Positions 27,231 through 36,186 of a stretch of 64,000 nt of DNA are shown in pieces; positions within the stretch are counted from its first letter, which is position 1; each line of letters starts with the position of its first letter. The stretch lies in NCBI GenBank assembly GCA_015060105.1, contig SUZD01000011.1:1-64000 (forward strand), written 5' to 3'. The position numbers were made by a program, and so were the translations under genes. This DNA is from Rikenellaceae bacterium (lineage in GTDB: Bacteria > Bacteroidota > Bacteroidia > Bacteroidales > Rikenellaceae). The notes beneath the pieces are model-generated. The model was not told the origin of the DNA, made no database searches, and was given only the letters and a program-made list of their open reading frames with translations.

Positions 27231-29476
27231 TATTTCAATGTTAGCACTACTGTTTGTCCTGCGGCATAGCTACCCGCAGTGACGGATTGTCTTGTCACGA
27301 CACCTCGACCCTCGAAGAGGACTTTGAGTCCCGCCTTCTCCATCAGATAGAGAGCGTCTTTGGCTCCCATTCCGACAACGTTAGGCACTTTGCCCTCGCC
27401 GATTGTGGCGTCGGTTATCTCTTGTGTTTTGTTATCTACCTTTACCCACGCATCGTTCGAGGTGTTGTAAATCAACTTCTGGTCGAGCTCCTTTGCTGCG
27501 TAGTGTACATCGTCATACATTCCGTGCTTGATGTGCGCAGGTGCGGGGGTGTGAACAATGGTGTCGCTCTTGATTTTCTGTTCCACCGAGGGTTGCCACT
27601 CGACATGTTTGGCATACAGACGGTCGGCAACGGCTTTGAATACGGGACCGGCCAATCCGGCACCGTAGTAGTTGGGGCATTTGCGGTTGTTGGCTTTGAA
27701 GCAGACGATAATCGAGTATTTGGGGTTGTCGGCAGGGAAGTAACCCACCATTGTCGCCAAGTATTGACGAGCACCACTCTTGTTCATATAGGCGTCGCCA
27801 GCAGCCCGCTCATCCGCAGGGAAGGCCATACGCGCAGTACCCGTCTTGGCGGCAACCTTGTAGTAGGGGTTACGCAGAGCCGAGCCCGTACCCGAATCTA
27901 CTACACCCTCCATACATTGGCGCAACTTTTCGATAGTCTCGTCCGAGCAAATCTTGGTGTTGATATACTCAACGGGGAACTCCTCGATAATCTCGCCAAA
28001 GCGGCTGATGGCCGTAACCAAACGTGGGCGCACCATCTTTCCGCCATTTGCCACAGCGTTGTAGAGTGTCAGCGTATGCAACGGGCTAATCTCGAAACCA
28101 TAGCCATAGGCCATTTGGTTGAGTGTAAGGTCGTGTTGCCAATATCGCGCGCCATCTTTGGGGCTCCACATAACGGGTTTTGCCTCGCCCCTGACACCCG
28201 TACCAAGTGTATCTTTAAGTCCGAGGCTCTCCAAAAAGTCGAGATACTTCTCGGGGGTGTCCTTGAACTCGTCGCGCACGCTTCGCACAAAGCCGACATT
28301 CGACGACTCGGCAAACATCTCCAAGACGGTCATTGTATCCTTGGGGTGTGTATCTTCGTATGCTGCTTTACGTTTACCGATACGTGCGGGGCTCTTTGTG
28401 ATGACCTTTTGGTCGAGCTCATAGCCACCCAACTCGATAAGCGTCATCAGTGAGGCGAGTTTGAACGTCGAGCCCGGCTCGAAACGACCTCCGATGATAT
28501 AGTTATTATCCTCGCGGCAACGCTCGCCATAGGGAGTGAGGTTGGCAATGGCTCGCAACTCGCCCGTTGCAACCTCCATCACAGCCACACAGCCCCAATC
28601 GGCATTCATCTTCAAAATCTGTGCGCTCAACACACTCTCGGCAATATCCTGAATCTCCATATCGAGTGTGGTGATAACATCGGAGCCGTCTTGCGGCTCG
28701 ACGTTGTAGGGACTTTCGACAGGAGCCCAGAACTTGTTGTTAATCTTTTGGCGCATCTCCCAACCTGCCGTGCCTTGCAGATAGTCGTTGAACGACAATT
28801 CGAGGCCATACATAGGTCTGACATCGTAGGCCGAGTACTTCTTGCTACCACCCTGCGGGTCGTCAATCGACACCACATTGGGCGAGGTGCGACCAATGGT
28901 GCGTGCGGCAAGTTCGCCAAAAGGTTGAACACGCTCAATCTTATCCTCGTAGTTGCGACCTCCGACGTTGGGTTTTAGATTGAGCTGGGCAAAACCGAGA
29001 ACTTTATCTCTCTCCCTTTGACTAACCCAACGCGGTGTGACGCGCACATAACGGGGAGTGCTGTCGCGCTTGTAGATGTTGAAACTACGGCTCAAATCGT
29101 TGCTGTATTTGTCGGCACTGCCTCCAAACATCGAGGCCAGCTGGCGCGATAGTACGGGGAGATTCTTCTTCCAAGTTGCGGTATTGAACTTGTCAATGCC
29201 AAAGTCAATGCCTACCATATAGAACTTCTGCGAGGTGGCGATAAGCTCCATATCGCGCGAGTAGATGTCGCCTCGCATACCCTCGGTGCGGAAAAGTTTT
29301 ATGCTCTTGCGCTCGCCTTGTGCGCGATAGTCGTCACCATTGGGGCCGTATTGAATGTAGAGTACACGAGCCAATATACCCAAGCCCAGAAAGACCATCA
29401 GCAGATAGAGTATCTGCACACGAATACGAATAGAGCTCTTGATGGGAGCCGTCTTTTTATCCTTGTCCTTACTCAT
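27230..29476 (-). CDS. ftsI: Class B penicillin-binding protein (FtsI/PBP3-like) with PASTA domain
   Basis: Septal DD-transpeptidase, partner of FtsW. 748 residues: one TM (about 20-40), dimerisation domain, then the transpeptidase with S336-T-F-K339 (in EPGSTFK), S391-S-N393 and K544-T-G546. A C-terminal PASTA domain (about 695-748, KVPNVVGMGAKDALYLM) recalls SpoVD/PBP2x-type proteins and is usual for Bacteroidota FtsI. It starts 2 nt after ftsL and ends inside the murE start codon. No active-site residue is missing. Confidence 0.96.
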   Translation of the reverse strand: MSKDKDKKTAPIKSSIRIRVQILYLLMVFLGLGILARVLYIQYGPNGDDYRAQGERKSIKLFRTEGMRGDIYSRDMELIATSQKFYMVGIDFGIDKFNTATWKKNLPVLSRQLASMFGGSADKYSNDLSRSFNIYKRDSTPRYVRVTPRWVSQRERDKVLGFAQLNLKPNVGGRNYEDKIERVQPFGELAARTIGRTSPNVVSIDDPQGGSKKYSAYDVRPMYGLELSFNDYLQGTAGWEMRQKINNKFWAPVESPYNVEPQDGSDVITTLDMEIQDIAESVLSAQILKMNADWGCVAVMEVATGELRAIANLTPYGERCREDNNYIIGGRFEPGSTFKLASLMTLIELGGYELDQKVITKSPARIGKRKAAYEDTHPKDTMTVLEMFAESSNVGFVRSVRDEFKDTPEKYLDFLESLGLKDTLGTGVRGEAKPVMWSPKDGARYWQHDLTLNQMAYGYGFEISPLHTLTLYNAVANGGKMVRPRLVTAISRFGEIIEEFPVEYINTKICSDETIEKLRQCMEGVVDSGTGSALRNPYYKVAAKTGTARMAFPADERAAGDAYMNKSGARQYLATMVGYFPADNPKYSIIVCFKANNRKCPNYYGAGLAGPVFKAVADRLYAKHVEWQPSVEQKIKSDTIVHTPAPAHIKHGMYDDVHYAAKELDQKLIYNTSNDAWVKVDNKTQEITDATIGEGKVPNVVGMGAKDALYLMEKAGLKVLFEGRGVVTRQSVTAGSYAAGQTVVLTLK

Positions 29477-29478
29477 AT

Positions 29479-30087
29479 CTACTTCTCAATTACTTTTACG
29501 GGTTTGGTTGATTCTTCGAGGTCGAGCCCCAACTCGGCAATTCGTTTGGTAATGTTGCTACGGTTGGTCTGCTGTTTGGCCTCGCTCGAAATGGTCACTG
29601 CCTCGGTGCGAATGGTGCGCAACTGCTTTTCGAGCACTTGTCGGGTGTGTTGCAGACGTTGAACACTAAACCACGACATAAGGTATAGAACGATTAACAA
29701 TCCAAAACCTATCAGATAGGGGTAATAATCTCGAACTTTGGGATTCGACAGGATACCTCCCGAGATGATGTCGCCAACCGCCTTGCCGGCACTGCTGCGA
29801 CGTGTACGTTTCTTGGGCTCCGGCTCGGACTCCTCCTCGGCAAAGGGACGTTCGGGAGCACTCTCCTCCGCAGGCGTTTTGGCCTCGGTGCTCTCGGCGT
29901 TATCCTCGCCTGTGGTCTGCACCTCGCGCTCCTTGCGTGCAGCTTCGCGCTCATCGAGTAGGTCGTTAAGCACCGAGCGAAGCTCTGCACGACGTTCTTC
30001 GCGCAGTTGTTGCTCCTCTTGCTCGCGCAACAAAGCCTCCTCCTCTTCGCGGATTGTAGGGTCTATTTCGGGGTCGTAATTGTTCAT
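29479..30087 (-). CDS. ftsL: FtsL-like division protein with long acidic cytoplasmic extension
   Basis: 202 residues with a single TM (about 123-140, LIGFGLLIVLYLMSWF) followed by a short periplasmic coiled coil (SVQRLQHTRQVLEKQLRTIR...). This is the FtsL layout, and it lies at the usual place between rsmH and ftsI. The unusual part is the N-terminus: 120 cytoplasmic residues. They start with a Glu/Arg-rich helix (about 12-58), then a Pro/Glu-rich disordered stretch and a basic patch KKRTRRSS (92-99). FtsL proteins are usually about 100-120 residues in total. Identity rests on topology and position, since FtsL sequences diverge widely. Confidence 0.82.
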   Translation of the reverse strand: MNNYDPEIDPTIREEEEALLREQEEQQLREERRAELRSVLNDLLDEREAARKEREVQTTGEDNAESTEAKTPAEESAPERPFAEEESEPEPKKRTRRSSAGKAVGDIISGGILSNPKVRDYYPYLIGFGLLIVLYLMSWFSVQRLQHTRQVLEKQLRTIRTEAVTISSEAKQQTNRSNITKRIAELGLDLEESTKPVKVIEK

Positions 30088-30099
30088 TGTCGGTTACTG

Positions 30100-31002
30100 T
30101 TATAGTTTGCGTGCGGCGCGAAGTTTTGCGCTGCGGCTTCGGGGGTTGCGAGCTATCTCCTCGTCGGTAGGTACAACGACCTTGCGTGTAATAATCTCGA
30201 AGGGGGTCGAAGTGCGACCAAAAAAGTCCTTCTCGACATCGCCACCTATGCTTCCGCTACGCATAAAGTTTTTGACCATTCTGTCTTCGAGCGAGTGGTA
30301 CGACATAATGACCAAGCGACCACCTGGACGCAACATACGAAGGCTCTGTTCGAGCGCCATCTGCAACGCCTCCATCTCGCCATTAACCTCGATGCGAATG
30401 GCTTGAAACAGCTTTGATAAAAACTTTGACTCGTCACGCGGCGGGGTGACACGCTTAACGGCCTCCACAAGTTCGAGAGTGGTGGTCAGGGGTGCGCCAC
30501 TGCGAGCCGACTCGATACACTTTGCCACGCGGCCTGCGCCATCAATCTCGCCATAGTTGCGGAGAATGTTGGTTAGTTGCGTCACGTCGTAGCTATTGAC
30601 CACATCGGCTGCGGTGCGTCCTCCTCGGCGATTCATACGCATATCCAGCGGGGCATCTCCTCGGAACGAGAAGCCGCGCTCGGTGGCGTCGAAGTGGTGT
30701 GACGAAACGCCCAAGTCGGCAAAAACACCATCAACAGCCTCGACACCCAGCGCGCGAAGATGACCTCGCATAAAGCGGAAGTTGCTGCGCACGAAGGTAA
30801 ATCGCTCGTCGCTAAATGCGTTGGCTTCGGCGTCGGCATCTTGGTCGAACGAGTAGAGGTGACCACTCTTGCCGAGTTTTTGCACGATATGCGACGAGTG
30901 ACCTCCACCTCCGAAGGTGAGATCGACATAGACTCCGTCGGGCTTAATGTCAAGTAGTTCAAGCGACTCGTTCAGCAATACGGGTATGTGGTAGGTGCTC
31001 AT
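30100..31002 (-). CDS. rsmH: 16S rRNA (cytosine1402-N4)-methyltransferase
   Basis: Formerly mraW. Methylates C1402 in the ribosomal P site. 300 residues, with the N-terminal HIPVLLNESLELL, SAM-binding LTFGGGGHSSHIV, GVFADLGVSSHHFD, RGFSFRGDAPLDMRM and the C-terminal PGGRLVIMSYHSLEDRMVK. It is the first gene of the division/wall cluster here. In many bacteria mraZ precedes it, but here the upstream neighbour is a divergent acyltransferase gene. Confidence 0.97.
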   Translation of the reverse strand: MSTYHIPVLLNESLELLDIKPDGVYVDLTFGGGGHSSHIVQKLGKSGHLYSFDQDADAEANAFSDERFTFVRSNFRFMRGHLRALGVEAVDGVFADLGVSSHHFDATERGFSFRGDAPLDMRMNRRGGRTAADVVNSYDVTQLTNILRNYGEIDGAGRVAKCIESARSGAPLTTTLELVEAVKRVTPPRDESKFLSKLFQAIRIEVNGEMEALQMALEQSLRMLRPGGRLVIMSYHSLEDRMVKNFMRSGSIGGDVEKDFFGRTSTPFEIITRKVVVPTDEEIARNPRSRSAKLRAARKL

Positions 31003-31029
31003 TTGGGGATAGTTCTCTCAATTAGGGTG

Positions 31030-31060
31030 TAAAATTATAAATTTTACATCGATATTACAA
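31030..31060 (-). promoter_or_regulatory. Possible promoter of the division/wall cluster with overlapping inverted repeat
   Basis: On the minus strand TTG (31058-31060) and TAATTTTA (31030-31037) are 20 nt apart, one base off the TAnnTTTG consensus. The -7 box lies inside a perfect inverted repeat TGTAAAAT-TATAA-ATTTTACA (31028-31048), which could be an operator. The transcript would have a leader of about 20-25 nt before rsmH. Confidence 0.4.
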
Positions 31061-31109
31061 CCGCACTGCTGTCGTTAGGCCCAATTTTTGCAAAAATATT
31101 TTTTTGGCT

Positions 31110-31919
31110 ATGAAAAATCTATCTCTTCGGCAGATAATACGGGGCAAGAACCCCGATTTCGAAGCGGCGTTGCCCGAGGTGGCGGTGCGGCTGTTGGAGC
31201 ACTTTTTATGTATCGATAAATTGGACGATTTGTTGAGTATGGGTCAGGGTATGGCTCCGCTCGATTTTGTTGATGCAGTGCTTGCTCGGCTCTGCATCAG
31301 TTACGAAGGTTTGTGGGAGGAAAAGCCGCGTGATGAACGCCTTGTTTTTGCATCAAATCACCCCTTTGGAGCCCTCGACGGAATGATGCTCGGACACTGC
31401 ATCGGACGGCGTTTCGGCGATGTGAGAATTGGGGTCAATGACCTACTGATGTCGCTCACTCCGTTGCGACCTATCTTTTTGCCTGTCAATAAGTTTGGTC
31501 GTCAGTCGGGTGTGGTGGCCGAGAGGCTTGAAAGCGAACTTCGGGGCGATGTCCCGATTGTGGTTTTTCCCGCAGGATTGTGTTCGCGTCGTCGTGGCGG
31601 TGTGGTGCGTGACGAGGAGTGGCATACGGGTTTTATCAAGCGTGCGGTGATGGCCGAGCGAGATGTTGTGCCGGTCTATGTCGAAGGGGGACTTTCGAGC
31701 AATTTTTATCGACTTGCCAATCTGCGTCGAAGGCTCGGTGTGAAGTTCAATATCGAGATGTTGCGCCTGCCCTCCGAGGTGTTTGCCCAGCAGGGTCGCC
31801 ACTATCGTATCGTCTTTGGCTCGCCCATAGCGTGGGAAATTCTTGCGCTTGAAGGTACGCCACAACGACAGACTCGTCTGGTGCGTGACGAGATGGAACG
31901 ATTGCGACACTATTGTTAG
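31110..31919 (+). CDS. PlsC-like lysophospholipid/glycerol-phosphate acyltransferase family protein
   Basis: 269 residues with the acyltransferase motif I SNHPFGALDG (an H-X4-D box, near residue 85-94), a motif II-like PIFLPVNKFGRQSG and the FPAGLCSRRR block corresponding to FPEG motif III. No signal peptide or clear TM was found, so it is probably a peripheral membrane enzyme. It resembles hemolysin/PlsC-type acyltransferases of Bacteroidota; the acceptor (lysophosphatidate, ornithine lipid or other) is not decided by sequence. ATG at 31110 is preferred to a TTG 6 nt upstream. It is divergent from rsmH and convergent with the PabC-like gene (1 bp between stops). Confidence 0.85.
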   Translation: MKNLSLRQIIRGKNPDFEAALPEVAVRLLEHFLCIDKLDDLLSMGQGMAPLDFVDAVLARLCISYEGLWEEKPRDERLVFASNHPFGALDGMMLGHCIGRRFGDVRIGVNDLLMSLTPLRPIFLPVNKFGRQSGVVAERLESELRGDVPIVVFPAGLCSRRRGGVVRDEEWHTGFIKRAVMAERDVVPVYVEGGLSSNFYRLANLRRRLGVKFNIEMLRLPSEVFAQQGRHYRIVFGSPIAWEILALEGTPQRQTRLVRDEMERLRHYC

Positions 31920-31920
31920 A

Positions 31921-32691
31921 TTACATACGTTGCAGAGTGCGCCCCAACGAGTAGGCGGTAAATGGAACCAACGGACGGCCGTCGAGGTGTGCAAGCGACA
32001 CCAAACTATTGGTGGTAAACACAAAAATCTCCTCGGGTTGCTCGGCGTTTTTCTCGTTCAGAGTACCAGCCACAACCTCTCGGCCGCTTCGGGCAAAAAG
32101 AGCTTCGGCTCGTCGGCTTTCGACACTGCTCCAAGGGGTATAAGAGTAGATAACGTCTTGCAGAACACCATATATCGGAAAACCCTCGCACGAGACAATA
32201 TCTCCGTTGTGACGCAGTAGAGTCATCTCGCGCTGGCCCTTTTTGTGGAGCGCCAAAGTGTGTTTTAGCAGACTTGTAAAGTGTTCTGGATAAGGAAGTT
32301 CGCAGTTGAGTGTGCGCCCCGACGGACGAATGACGGCGCTGTCGTAACGTTCACCATCGAGTAGCGCACCCGGCACAATCACCATCGCCCATTGACCACC
32401 GCGATTGTGAAGTCGAACCTCGGCATTGGCAGCGCGATTGATATAATGATTGCGCGTTAGAGTTGTCACCACCGCCTCGTCGAGCTGTTTGGCGGTCAGG
32501 TCGGGCGTGCGCTCAAAAAGCGCGTGAAAACCACCACACAGGTCTTGCAACTCCTCGGCGGGGCGTTCGATGTGTCCGTTTATAACTCTTACGGTGCGAT
32601 AGACATAGGGCGAGTCGAGCAACTGCCAATCGTCACTGCCCTCGACCTGACGGACTACCTTGCCGTCGATATATATCGCATCGCGTAACAC
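31921..32691 (-). CDS. Aminotransferase class IV (PabC/IlvE fold) protein, divergent
   Basis: 256 residues. The layout follows PLP fold-type IV enzymes such as 4-amino-4-deoxychorismate lyase: Lys143 in LLKHTLALH at the position of the PLP lysine, Glu169 in CEGFPIYGVLQDVIYSYTP for the E-x-x-x-N-I/L-F segment, and a C-terminal PEEIFVFTTNSLVSLAHLDG. The middle motif is degenerate, so activity and substrate are uncertain. The only reasonable start is GTG at 32691, 5 nt after the holA stop, which indicates coupling to holA. Confidence 0.7.
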   Translation of the reverse strand: MLRDAIYIDGKVVRQVEGSDDWQLLDSPYVYRTVRVINGHIERPAEELQDLCGGFHALFERTPDLTAKQLDEAVVTTLTRNHYINRAANAEVRLHNRGGQWAMVIVPGALLDGERYDSAVIRPSGRTLNCELPYPEHFTSLLKHTLALHKKGQREMTLLRHNGDIVSCEGFPIYGVLQDVIYSYTPWSSVESRRAEALFARSGREVVAGTLNEKNAEQPEEIFVFTTNSLVSLAHLDGRPLVPFTAYSLGRTLQRM

Positions 32692-32696
32692 CGTCG

Positions 32697-33773
32697 TTAG
32701 TTTGCTGTGAGAATTTTGAGAATCATCTCGCGCAACAACTCGCCATTCTCGACACCACCCGTTTCCATACCTTTGCTTCGGGCGTCGTACTCGCGTATGA
32801 TACCCAGAATCTTGAAAGTCACCTTGTTGGGATAGAGCGCGGCTGCCGATTTAACCTCGCCCACAAAGAATGGCGAAGGCAGACCGAGTGTGCGACAAAG
32901 CTCAACGTCCGAAGGCATAGGTTGTCCTTTTTGACGAGTGAGCCACTTATAGTAGTTGAGGATAAAAACCTGTTTGAATTGGTGGAAGAGCGAGATGATA
33001 ATCACAACCAGCGGATTGGCTTTGGGGTTGCGTGCCATGTGGTCGGCAATGGTCAATGCTCGTCCCGCATCGCGGCTCATAATGGCGCGGTTGAGCTCAT
33101 AGACATTGAACTCTTTGCTGATACCTATGTGCTCTTCGATATGGTCGGGAGTGATGGTGCGAGTACCCTTGGGCAGAGCTACCAACAGCTTGTCCAACTC
33201 GTTGGAAATCTTCGAGATGTCGGTGCCAACGTGATCGACAATCATATCGACGCCCTTACGTTCCATACTCATTCCGCGTCGTTCGATAAAACCGCGTAAC
33301 CAATCTTTCATCTCGTAGTCGCGTGGGCGCACCGATTCGAGAATTTCGCCCACCGAGGCGATATGTTTATATACCGAAAGGCGCTTATCGACACCTTTTT
33401 CTTTCTTGTAGCACAGAACCAAAATGGTCGATTTCGAGGGTTGCGCTGCATACGAAGCCAACACATCGAAGCCGGGCATTTGTTGCGCCTCACGCACGAT
33501 GATAACCTGACGCTCGCCCATCATAGGCAGTTGTCGCGCCAAATCGACAATGTCGCCACCGCTGGTGTCCTTGCCGTAGATTATGGTCTGGCAGAACGAG
33601 CGTTCAACCTCGCCCAACACACTCTCGGCTATCTGCTCCGCAAGGGCGTCTATAAAGTAACCCTCCTCGCCCATAAGCAGATAGATAGGCTTATAACTTT
33701 GCGCCCGTATGTTGCTCGAAAGTCGCTCGAACTCCGAGATGCAGGTTTTGAATGTCGCTCCGCTTTTGGCCAT
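32697..33773 (-). CDS. holA: DNA polymerase III delta subunit
   Basis: Clamp-loader wrench subunit that opens the beta clamp. 358 residues with the three-domain AAA+-like layout: PIYLLMGEEGYFIDALAEQI (about 29), the RQVIIVREAQQMPGF strand, LVLCYKKEKGVDKR and the C-terminal helical domain containing ISKEFNVYELNRAIMSRDAG. There is no functional P-loop, as expected for delta. It lies between tilS (upstream, 4 nt) and the PabC-like gene. Confidence 0.93.
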   Translation of the reverse strand: MAKSGATFKTCISEFERLSSNIRAQSYKPIYLLMGEEGYFIDALAEQIAESVLGEVERSFCQTIIYGKDTSGGDIVDLARQLPMMGERQVIIVREAQQMPGFDVLASYAAQPSKSTILVLCYKKEKGVDKRLSVYKHIASVGEILESVRPRDYEMKDWLRGFIERRGMSMERKGVDMIVDHVGTDISKISNELDKLLVALPKGTRTITPDHIEEHIGISKEFNVYELNRAIMSRDAGRALTIADHMARNPKANPLVVIIISLFHQFKQVFILNYYKWLTRQKGQPMPSDVELCRTLGLPSPFFVGEVKSAAALYPNKVTFKILGIIREYDARSKGMETGGVENGELLREMILKILTAN

Positions 33774-33777
33774 TTTG

Positions 33778-35130
33778 TTAGATTATTTCGCGTGTAATTT
33801 TGAGTACATTTTCGGTGTGCGGGGTGATTTTGTAGCGGTCATCGACACGGCGACCAATCAACCACACAATCTTGTCGCCCGAGGTCATCACAAATTGACG
33901 ACGTTTTTCGGGAATTGCGACTTTGGTGTCAATGAGGTAGTCGCTAACCTTCTTGCGACCCGTCATTCCGAGCGGAATAAAGGCGTCGCCATCGGCCCAA
34001 CGGCGCAAAACCAACGGGAACTCCAATCGGTCTGCATCAATAAGAGCCACATTATCGGGAACTTGCAACGAGTCAATATGGTCAATATCGACCCACTCCA
34101 AATAGAGCACCGAGTTTCCGCAATAGGCACGGGTGGCGTATTTCTCGACCGAAACCTCGCAGGTGTCCTCGTCGGCAATAGGCGAGATGATGATGCGACC
34201 TCGGTCGATAACAGCCACATAGTCCCTCGAATAGAACCTTTTGCCCGATTGTGAGCCGTGACGCAACGACCTGCACATCGCCTCGACAACATCGCCCTTG
34301 AAACCGAACGACGAGTTGAGCAACTCATAAATCACAAAGTTCAACGGCATATCCTCGGCAATGCGGTCGGGGTGGAGTATAATATCGTTGCCACTCTTCT
34401 CGAAAATATCCTCGCGCATACGCTCAATGGTGCGGTCGATGAAGGTTTGGGCATCAATCAATCGTCGGAGATTGGTACGCATCAACTCGGTAAACTTGGG
34501 ATTTATCTCGCGGATACGTGGCACAAGTCCCAGACGAATCTTGTTGCGTAAGTATTTGGTAGTCAAGTTCGAAGAGTCCTCGCGGAAGGGTACTTTGTTG
34601 GCCAATGCGAACTCCATAATCTCCTTACGAGGGGCAAACAACAACGGGCGGACAATACGACCTCGTGTGACGTTGATACCCGTTAAACCCTTCAATCCCG
34701 TACCTCGGAAGAGGTTAATAAAAAATGTTTCGATAGAGTCGTCGGCTTGGTGGGCAATCGCAATAACGTTGTATCCGTGTTCGCGGCTCAACTCTTCGAA
34801 CCACGCATAGCGCAGACGGCGGGCTGCAATCTGTACAGACTCGCCCGTGCGCTCCATTTCGCCTCGTGTATCAAAACGGCGATTGTAGCTCGGAATACCG
34901 AGAGCTTTGGCGCGTTCGGCAACCAGAACTTCGTCCTCCTCGGCCTCCTCGCCTCGCAGTTGGAAGTTGCAGTGAGCGACACCAACCGAATAACCGGCCT
35001 CGACCATCAAGGTCATCATAACCATCGAATCGACACCGCCACTCACCGTGAGCAGAATTTTGTCATTGAGCGTAAATAGCTCATTCTCACGGATATATCG
35101 ATTAAATCTTTCGACTAAACTTTCAGTCAT
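33778..35130 (-). CDS. tilS: tRNA(Ile)-lysidine synthetase
   Basis: Converts C34 of the CAU-anticodon tRNA-Ile to lysidine, giving AUA decoding. 450 residues from the ATG at 35130; a TTG two codons upstream is a less likely start. It has the PP-loop VSGGVDSMVMM (Ser-Gly-Gly at about 30-32), the HCNFQLRGEEAEEDE segment, QIAARRLRYAWFEEL, AHQADDSIETFFINLFRGTG and the C-terminal TilS substrate domain (ADGDAFIPLGMTGRKKVSDYL). It follows murB with 6 nt between. Confidence 0.95.
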   Translation of the reverse strand: MTESLVERFNRYIRENELFTLNDKILLTVSGGVDSMVMMTLMVEAGYSVGVAHCNFQLRGEEAEEDEVLVAERAKALGIPSYNRRFDTRGEMERTGESVQIAARRLRYAWFEELSREHGYNVIAIAHQADDSIETFFINLFRGTGLKGLTGINVTRGRIVRPLLFAPRKEIMEFALANKVPFREDSSNLTTKYLRNKIRLGLVPRIREINPKFTELMRTNLRRLIDAQTFIDRTIERMREDIFEKSGNDIILHPDRIAEDMPLNFVIYELLNSSFGFKGDVVEAMCRSLRHGSQSGKRFYSRDYVAVIDRGRIIISPIADEDTCEVSVEKYATRAYCGNSVLYLEWVDIDHIDSLQVPDNVALIDADRLEFPLVLRRWADGDAFIPLGMTGRKKVSDYLIDTKVAIPEKRRQFVMTSGDKIVWLIGRRVDDRYKITPHTENVLKITREII

Positions 35131-35136
35131 AATCAA

Positions 35137-36150
35137 CTAAATAATATTAACCTCGGGCGAAATCTCGACCCCGAACTTCGAGGCGACATCCTCTCGGATT
35201 GTATTTGCAAGAGTGATAACCTCCTCGGCAGAGGCGCCACCCAGATTGACGAGTACCAATGCTTGACGATCGTGCACTCCTGCGCGACCCAAAGCGCGAC
35301 CTTTCCAGCCACATTTGTCTATCAACCAACCGGCAGCCAACTTAACCTTGCCCTCTTCGGCAGTGGGGTAGATTGGTGCTTCGGGCCACTCTGCTTTGAT
35401 GCGCTCGGCAACCGAGGTTTCGACAACGGGGTTTTTGAAAAAACTGCCGGCATTGCCGATGACTTTGTGGTCGGGCAACTTCGAGCGACGGATTTCGACC
35501 ACTGCTTGACGGATATTGCGAAGAGTAGCACCACCCAAAGCCTCCACTTTGGCTCTCACATCGCCATAATCGAGGCGCGGATTGGCCTCCTTCGACAGAC
35601 GGAAACGGACAGCCAGAACAAGTGCTCTGCCCTTGAATTCGTGCTTGAAAACGCTCTCTCGATAGCCGAAATGGCACTCCTCGGCGGCAAGCGAGCGGGC
35701 GCGACCCTCGACGGTGTCCCAAATCTCGACGCTTACAATGGTGTCGGCGGCTTCGGCTCCATAGGCTCCAATGTTCTGCACGGGTGAGGCTCCGACGGTA
35801 CCCGGAATGAGCGAGAGGTTTTCGATACCCCACAGATTGTGCTCGACGCACCACTCAACCATATCGTCCCACTCGACACCACCACCGACGCGAATAGTCA
35901 CACTCTCGGAGTCTTCGCTCTCGATGTCGATTGCGTAGTCTGTCACGCGCACGATTGTTCCGTCGTAATCCTTTGTAAACAGCACATTGCAGCCGTCGCC
36001 TAATGCTAACCACTTGCCCTCGGCCACGCCATTGTCGGCAAATAGTTCGGCCGCATCCTGCTCCGAGGTTATCTCGGCATAGCGGGCGGCTCGCACACTC
36101 ACGCCAAAACTATTGTAGGGCGCAAGGTCTATGTCTTGTTGCAGTTTCAT
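35137..36150 (-). CDS. murB: UDP-N-acetylenolpyruvoylglucosamine reductase
   Basis: FAD enzyme producing UDP-MurNAc. 337 residues: FAD-binding N domain with YNSFGVSVRA, LALGDGCNVLF, IENLSLIPGTVGASPVQNIGAYG, the second half KLPDHKVIGNAGSFFKNPVV and the C-terminal LAAGWLIDKCGWKGRALGRAGVHDRQALVLVN split across two motifs. It carries the active-site serine in NAGSFFKNP and is type I (with the YGFRESVF-like FGYRESVFKH). It is separate from the main mur cluster, within a housekeeping run on the same strand. Confidence 0.97.
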   Translation of the reverse strand: MKLQQDIDLAPYNSFGVSVRAARYAEITSEQDAAELFADNGVAEGKWLALGDGCNVLFTKDYDGTIVRVTDYAIDIESEDSESVTIRVGGGVEWDDMVEWCVEHNLWGIENLSLIPGTVGASPVQNIGAYGAEAADTIVSVEIWDTVEGRARSLAAEECHFGYRESVFKHEFKGRALVLAVRFRLSKEANPRLDYGDVRAKVEALGGATLRNIRQAVVEIRRSKLPDHKVIGNAGSFFKNPVVETSVAERIKAEWPEAPIYPTAEEGKVKLAAGWLIDKCGWKGRALGRAGVHDRQALVLVNLGGASAEEVITLANTIREDVASKFGVEISPEVNII

Positions 36151-36186
36151 ATCGCCACAAAGGTAACTATTTTCGGGATTTATTCT

